Origin: JBFGCM01 sp041581135
GTDB lineage: Bacteria; Actinomycetota; Acidimicrobiia; Spongiisociales; UBA5794
Direction of reading: 5' to 3'
NCBI GenBank assembly: GCA_041581135.1
Contig: JBFGCM010000058.1
Coordinates: 1 to 24,240 of the forward strand
DNA: 24,240 nt
Shown: piece by piece, positions 21,204-24,240 of the stretch
Numbering within the stretch: the stretch's first letter is position 1
How the letters are laid out: every line of letters starts with the position of its first letter
Notes under the pieces: generated by a model
What the model was told of the DNA's origin: nothing
The model's input: only the letters and a program-made list of their open reading frames with translations
The model's database searches: none
Program-made: the position numbers and the translations under genes

Positions 21204-21286
21204 TGCGGGCGGAGGGACTCGAACCCCCACGGGCTATGCCCACCAGGTCCTAAGCCTGGCGCGTCTGCCAATTCCGCCACGCCCGC
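21204..21286 (-). tRNA. tRNA-Leu (TAG), CCA not encoded
   Basis: A class II cloverleaf on the minus strand: acceptor GCGGGCG/CGCCCGC, anticodon stem CCAGG/CCTGG around loop CTTAGGA (anticodon TAG), long variable arm GGGC-ATA-GCCC, T-loop TTCGAGT and discriminator A. The next bases are CCT, not CCA. Confidence 0.95.
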
Positions 21287-21361
21287 GTAGAGGCCATTCT
21301 CGTCACTTCGGGGGCTGTGCTGCGCATTCTCCCCGAGCAACTGGTCGAGGTCCTCAACTGG

Positions 21362-21417
21362 TCTGGCTTCTGGCTTCTGGCTTCTGGCGTCTGGCGTCTG
21401 GCGTCTGGCGTCTGGCC
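21362..21417. repeat. Heptamer tandem repeat, eight units
   Basis: Eight uninterrupted 7-base units on the plus strand: TCTGGCT x3, TCTGGCG x4, TCTGGCC x1. The last unit abuts the stop codon (TCA, minus TGA) of the VOC gene at 21418. The units differ only in the last base, and like variants are grouped, which fits stepwise slippage. It lies wholly in the 3' untranslated region of the VOC gene, before tRNA-Leu. Confidence 0.95.
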
Positions 21418-21819
21418 TCAGCGCGACTCGCTGATCTCGAACAGATGGCCGTCGGGGTCTCGGAAGAAGGCCCGGATCTCGCCTCCATGGTCGACCGGCG
21501 GCGCGAGGAACTCTGCGCCGCGTGCCCGCAGCAACTCGTAGGCGCCGTGGCAATCGTTCACCTTGATCGTGAACGACGCGCTCACCCGATCCGGGTCGTC
21601 GGGCGGGGCAAACGTGACACTCGGCTTGTCGGCGGTCGGCCCGCCTCCGGTGACCAGCAGTAGCCAGGCTTCGTTGAATTGGAACACCGCCGAGGTGCCG
21701 CCGTACTCCCGGTACAGCTTCGCCCCGAGTACGTCGCGGTACCACGCCGTCGACCGCTCGATGTCGTCGACGACGAGGATCGTCGTCAGTGGCATGTCGG
21801 AAGTTGGAAAGGTGTCCAT
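21418..21819 (-). CDS. VOC-superfamily (glyoxalase-like) protein
   Basis: 133 residues from the ATG at 21819; an ATG eight codons later (before PLTTILVV) also fits, and neither has a strong Shine-Dalgarno, so the start is uncertain. It has the double beta-alpha-beta-beta-beta layout: TTILVVDDIERSTAWYRDVLGA, a GGGPTADKP loop, a second helix HGAYELLRARGAEFL and the closing strand IRAFFRDPDGHLFEISES with the usual metal-ligand Glu. It shares the distinctive GGGPTADKP...PPxDPxRVSA block with the protein at 23363-23776, so the two are paralogues. It sits between tRNA-Lys and tRNA-Leu on the same strand. The substrate is unknown. Confidence 0.88.
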   Translation of the reverse strand: MDTFPTSDMPLTTILVVDDIERSTAWYRDVLGAKLYREYGGTSAVFQFNEAWLLLVTGGGPTADKPSVTFAPPDDPDRVSASFTIKVNDCHGAYELLRARGAEFLAPPVDHGGEIRAFFRDPDGHLFEISESR

Positions 21820-21856
21820 GCCTCGAGGCCCCTGATCGGCCCGGGTGAAAGCTGCG

Positions 21857-21930
21857 TGGGTCGCCCGGGACTCGAACCCGGAACCTGCGGATTAAGAGTC
21901 CGATGCTCTGCCAAATTGAGCTAGCGACCC
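21857..21930 (-). tRNA. tRNA-Lys (CTT), CCA not encoded
   Basis: The minus strand gives acceptor GGGTCGC/GCGACCC, a D-arm with AGCTCAATTTGGCAGAGC, anticodon loop CTCTTAA (anticodon CTT), T-arm CCGGG-TTCGAGT-CCCGG and discriminator A. The first pair of the anticodon stem (T/C) is mismatched. The 3' flank reads CGC, not CCA. Confidence 0.93.
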
Positions 21931-21982
21931 GACGGCAGATTAGCAGCGGAGCCCGCTCTCCAATCTGCGGATCATGGGCGCC

Positions 21983-21988
21983 TAGCGT
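21983..21988 (+). promoter_or_regulatory. Putative -10 box (TAGCGT) for a leaderless lipoprotein mRNA
   Basis: TAGCGT ends 6 bases before the GTG at 21995, and no Shine-Dalgarno sequence lies between. This fits a leaderless message. Confidence 0.5.
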
Positions 21989-21994
21989 GGCGAC

Positions 21995-23269
21995 GTGCGA
22001 TACGTGCTGGCTTTGTTGCTCCTGCTGCTGACGGCATGTTCGGCGTCGGCCGACGACGTGACCGCGGAGAATCCATCGACGCTGCCGCCGACCACCGTCC
22101 TTCCCGGCACGACGCCCGTCACTCGCGACGAGCCCGCTCGGGCCTCCGAGGATCCCGCCGTCACCGACGGCAGTCGCTTCGTCACCGGTACGGGCGGCCG
22201 CTTGGCCCCTCGCGTCATCGACGTCGCCGAGGAGCCTCTGGCATGGATCGCGACCACGTCGGTGAACGGCGAGCCGTCGGTCGCGGCGATCACGGCGAGC
22301 GGCACCGTGCACCCGGTCCTCGGTTTTGTGGCCGGCGCGGGAACCCTCCCTGCCGGGGCGCCGCCGCAGCTGGTGGCCGTCGGCAACCGAGCCGTGCTCG
22401 TGGCGCCTCCTTCCGACGCCTCACCACTCACCGCCCCGATGCGGCTGGCGAGCGGCGACCTGGCATGGATCGAGGCCGGATCCGGAGACCTGGTTGTCGG
22501 GGATCGGCGTCTGGCCATCGGCGCGCTACCGGATGGCACGCTCCTCGCTGACGGCACCGATCGCGTGTTGCTGCTCACCGAGCCCACCGACCGCTACCCC
22601 CACGGTGTGCTGGGTGACCCCTTCGAGGCATCCGGATGGGTGATCGTCGATGTCCGCTCCATGGCCCTGGTCTCTTCCGTACGGCTCGACAGCGATGTCA
22701 TCGAGGGGATGAGTCCGATGTGGGTCGACCTGGACGGCGATGGGAGGCGCGAAGTGATCGTCACCCAGAGCGACGCCGACGACGGTGCTCGGATCGTGGT
22801 CTACCGCGAAGACGGGACCCTGGTTGCGTCGGGTGCTCCGGTCGGGCGGGGAAATCGGTGGCGACATCAGCTTGCGGTGGGCCCGCTCGGCCCGTCGGGC
22901 GAGATCGAGATCGCCACCATGCTCACGCCGCACATCGGAGGCATCCTCGAGTTGTACCGCCTCGTGGACGGGGAACTCGTGAGCGTGGCCAGGGCGGGTA
23001 CCTACACCTCCCATGCGATCGGCTCGAGAAACCTCGACATGACCATCGCCGGCGACTTCGACGGGAACGGACGCCCCGAGGTGGTGGTCCTCGGCCAGGA
23101 GCGAGATCGGGTGATCGGCATCGAGCGACGAAGCGACGGTCTCACAGTGCAGTGGGAACGATCGGTGGAGGGCCGCATCACCACCAACCTCGCCGTCTAC
23201 CAGACCGAGGCCGGGATCGCGCTGGCCGCCGGCACGGAACGAGGTGCCGTTTTCATGTGGGAACCCTGA
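21995..23269 (+). CDS. Lipoprotein with FG-GAP/VCBS-type repeats
   Basis: 424 residues from the GTG at 21995. The signal peptide is short and Leu-rich with a lipobox ending in LLTAC (Cys15), then a T/P-rich linker, so it should be lipid-anchored on the outer face of the membrane. The rest looks like a beta-propeller: repeated short strands with two calcium-type FG-GAP loops, VDLDGDGRREVIV (about 243-255) and AGDFDGNGRPEVVVLG (about 350-365). It shares no close sequence with the 150-bp repeats of the large beta-helix protein. A binding or sensing role at the cell surface is plausible; no enzyme motif is seen. Confidence 0.85.
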   Translation: MRYVLALLLLLLTACSASADDVTAENPSTLPPTTVLPGTTPVTRDEPARASEDPAVTDGSRFVTGTGGRLAPRVIDVAEEPLAWIATTSVNGEPSVAAITASGTVHPVLGFVAGAGTLPAGAPPQLVAVGNRAVLVAPPSDASPLTAPMRLASGDLAWIEAGSGDLVVGDRRLAIGALPDGTLLADGTDRVLLLTEPTDRYPHGVLGDPFEASGWVIVDVRSMALVSSVRLDSDVIEGMSPMWVDLDGDGRREVIVTQSDADDGARIVVYREDGTLVASGAPVGRGNRWRHQLAVGPLGPSGEIEIATMLTPHIGGILELYRLVDGELVSVARAGTYTSHAIGSRNLDMTIAGDFDGNGRPEVVVLGQERDRVIGIERRSDGLTVQWERSVEGRITTNLAVYQTEAGIALAAGTERGAVFMWEP

Positions 23270-23362
23270 AGGCCTGCCGGCGCTACGGTGCAGCGGGCGT
23301 CCTGTCGGAATGAGCGCAGTGGTCCCACCGTTGTGCTTTGTCGACCGTCGAAAGGAGTCGTC

Positions 23363-23776
23363 ATGGGCGAGCTTCCCCTGCCTGCGACCGGCATCGCAGT
23401 CACTCACTTCATCGTGTCGGACGATGTCGCAGCCTCGGCCAGGTTCTACTCGGAGGTGCTCGGCGGCGAGGTGGTGATGCGCGGCGAACCAACCATCGTG
23501 CAGCTCGCCAACAGCTGGGTGATCATCAACGTGGGCGGTGGTCCCACCGCCGACAAACCCGACGTAGTGCTGTCGCCGCCGGCCGATCCCAATCGTGTGA
23601 GCGCATTTCTCAACCTCCGTGTTGCCGATATGGCGGCGGTGTACGAGGAGTGGTCACAGAAGGGTGCTGAGTTCCTCACCGAGCCCAAGGTCTGGGACCG
23701 CGAGATTCGCGCCTACGTGCGGGATCCGGATGGCCACCTGATCGAGGTGGGGCAGTCCACGTTCGCTCCCGAGTGA
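23363..23776 (+). CDS. VOC-superfamily (glyoxalase-like) protein
   Basis: 137 residues from the ATG at 23363, which has AAAGGAG 5 bases upstream; the open frame extends to 23288 but without a ribosome-binding site. Module one is VTHFIVSDDVAASARFYSEVLGG, the loop is GGGPTADKP, and module two ends YVRDPDGHLIEVGQS. It lacks the HGAYELL helix sequence of its paralogue (21418-21819) but matches it in the GGGPTADKP/PPADPNRVSA block. This is typical of the small stand-alone VOC proteins, of unknown substrate, that are abundant in Actinobacteria. It converges with the gene that follows, 11 bases apart. Confidence 0.9.
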   Translation: MGELPLPATGIAVTHFIVSDDVAASARFYSEVLGGEVVMRGEPTIVQLANSWVIINVGGGPTADKPDVVLSPPADPNRVSAFLNLRVADMAAVYEEWSQKGAEFLTEPKVWDREIRAYVRDPDGHLIEVGQSTFAPE

Positions 23777-23787
23777 GATGGGTCGCC

Positions 23788-24240
23788 TCAGAGCAGACCC
23801 AGTGTGGTTCCTGCCGGTGCGTCGATGGTGATGGTCGTGCCGTCGCTGTCGCCGTCGGGGTCGTGGTTGGCTGCGGCGTTGTAGGCCGATGTCGGGTGGG
23901 CGACGTCGGTGACGGTGAATGTGGTGGACGGGTTCGAGTTCTGGATCCCTCGATTGAGGTCGCATTCGCCGGCGTTGTCGGTCACACAGGAACCGGTGCC
24001 GCCGGTGCTCCACGAACCGCTGACCGTGGCGCCGGCCACGGGCGCCTCGAGGTCGTCGTGCACCGTGGCGGTCACCGTCACCCGATAGCGGCTGCCCCGG
24101 GCGATGGCACTGCCGTCGAGATCGCCCACGTGGACGTCGCCGTCGACGTCACCGGGCGGCGGATCGCGTGGCACCACGATCGAGGTGCCGTCGCTGTCGG
24201 TGTCCGGATCGTGGTTCAGCGTTGCGTTGTAGGTGAACGA
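23788..24240 (-). CDS. C-terminal part of a secreted Ig-like-domain protein (5' end beyond window)
   Basis: The minus-strand frame is open from the window edge to the TGA at 23790-23788, about 150 codons, so the start lies outside. An Ig-like/Big module is seen (YRVTVTATVHDDLEAPVAG, VSGSWSTGGTGSCVTDNAGEC with a probable disulfide pair, TTFTVTDVAHPTSAY). It closes with the motif YNAAANHDPDGDSDGT. A second copy of that motif (YNATLNHDPDTDSDGT) precedes it at the edge, so at least two modules are arrayed. Modules of this type are common at the C-termini of large extracellular enzymes such as subtilases in Actinobacteria; the catalytic part, if any, is not visible. Confidence 0.85.
   Translation of the reverse strand, partial: SFTYNATLNHDPDTDSDGTSIVVPRDPPPGDVDGDVHVGDLDGSAIARGSRYRVTVTATVHDDLEAPVAGATVSGSWSTGGTGSCVTDNAGECDLNRGIQNSNPSTTFTVTDVAHPTSAYNAAANHDPDGDSDGTTITIDAPAGTTLGLL

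Noticed and set aside
21061..21960. Integrative element inserted at the tRNA genes
   Set aside because: No integrase, duplicated tRNA 3' end or attachment repeat is visible; all three tRNAs are intact and the neighbours are ordinary chromosomal genes.

Overview
This is a high-GC actinobacterial chromosome segment. The best guess is the Acidimicrobiia (Ilumatobacter/Microthrix-like). Support comes from GC-rich third positions, GTG and ATG starts joined by ATGA/GTGA overlaps, an intact Mec-CysO-CysM cysteine-synthesis cluster followed by the Rv1339-like hydrolase / RNase PH / RdgB order known from Mycobacterium, and many promoters whose TANNNT -10 box lies 6-8 nt from the start codon, so the mRNAs are probably leaderless. 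The class-level assignment is inference from family content and was not computed.

Layout. 1-2942: a partial DUF3179 lipoprotein (minus) divergent from a membrane-anchored protein with five cupredoxin domains. 3030-4460: a TerC-family membrane protein overlapping a universal stress protein. 4489-7263 (minus): a large secreted beta-helix protein whose C-terminus is seven 50-residue FG-GAP/VCBS repeats, three nearly identical in DNA. 7346-8713: a membrane-embedded alpha/beta hydrolase from the shared divergent promoter region. 8784-10373: ATP-dependent PEP carboxykinase. 10374-10798: the longest stretch without a conventional gene. It holds a 14-codon ORF behind an exceptionally long Shine-Dalgarno sequence, then a chain of hairpins, then a leaderless 12-codon ORF coupled to arginine deiminase. 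10799-12408: arginine deiminase and a VOC protein. 12512-14454: a secreted NosD-like beta-helix protein and a discoidin-domain lipoprotein. 14451-15686 (minus): type II NADH dehydrogenase. 15742-19463: mec-cysO-cysM-MBL hydrolase-rph-rdgB, very tightly packed. 19551-21057: a 65-aa unknown protein with a textbook terminator, then an acyl-CoA dehydrogenase. 21110-21930 (minus): tRNA-Pro, tRNA-Leu, a VOC protein and tRNA-Lys, with an 8-copy heptamer repeat at the VOC stop codon. 21995-24240: an FG-GAP lipoprotein, a second VOC paralogue and the C-terminus of an Ig-like surface protein.

Two themes stand out. First, much of the window encodes exported proteins: lipoproteins, a copper-binding surface protein, two beta-helix proteins, discoidin, FG-GAP and Ig-like modules. 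Second, the 15742-19463 block is one transcription unit linking protein-bound sulfur transfer to cysteine with a probable cyclic-nucleotide hydrolase, tRNA 3' processing and nucleotide-pool cleaning. The strongest candidate for something undescribed is the structured RNA region at about 10515-10730.
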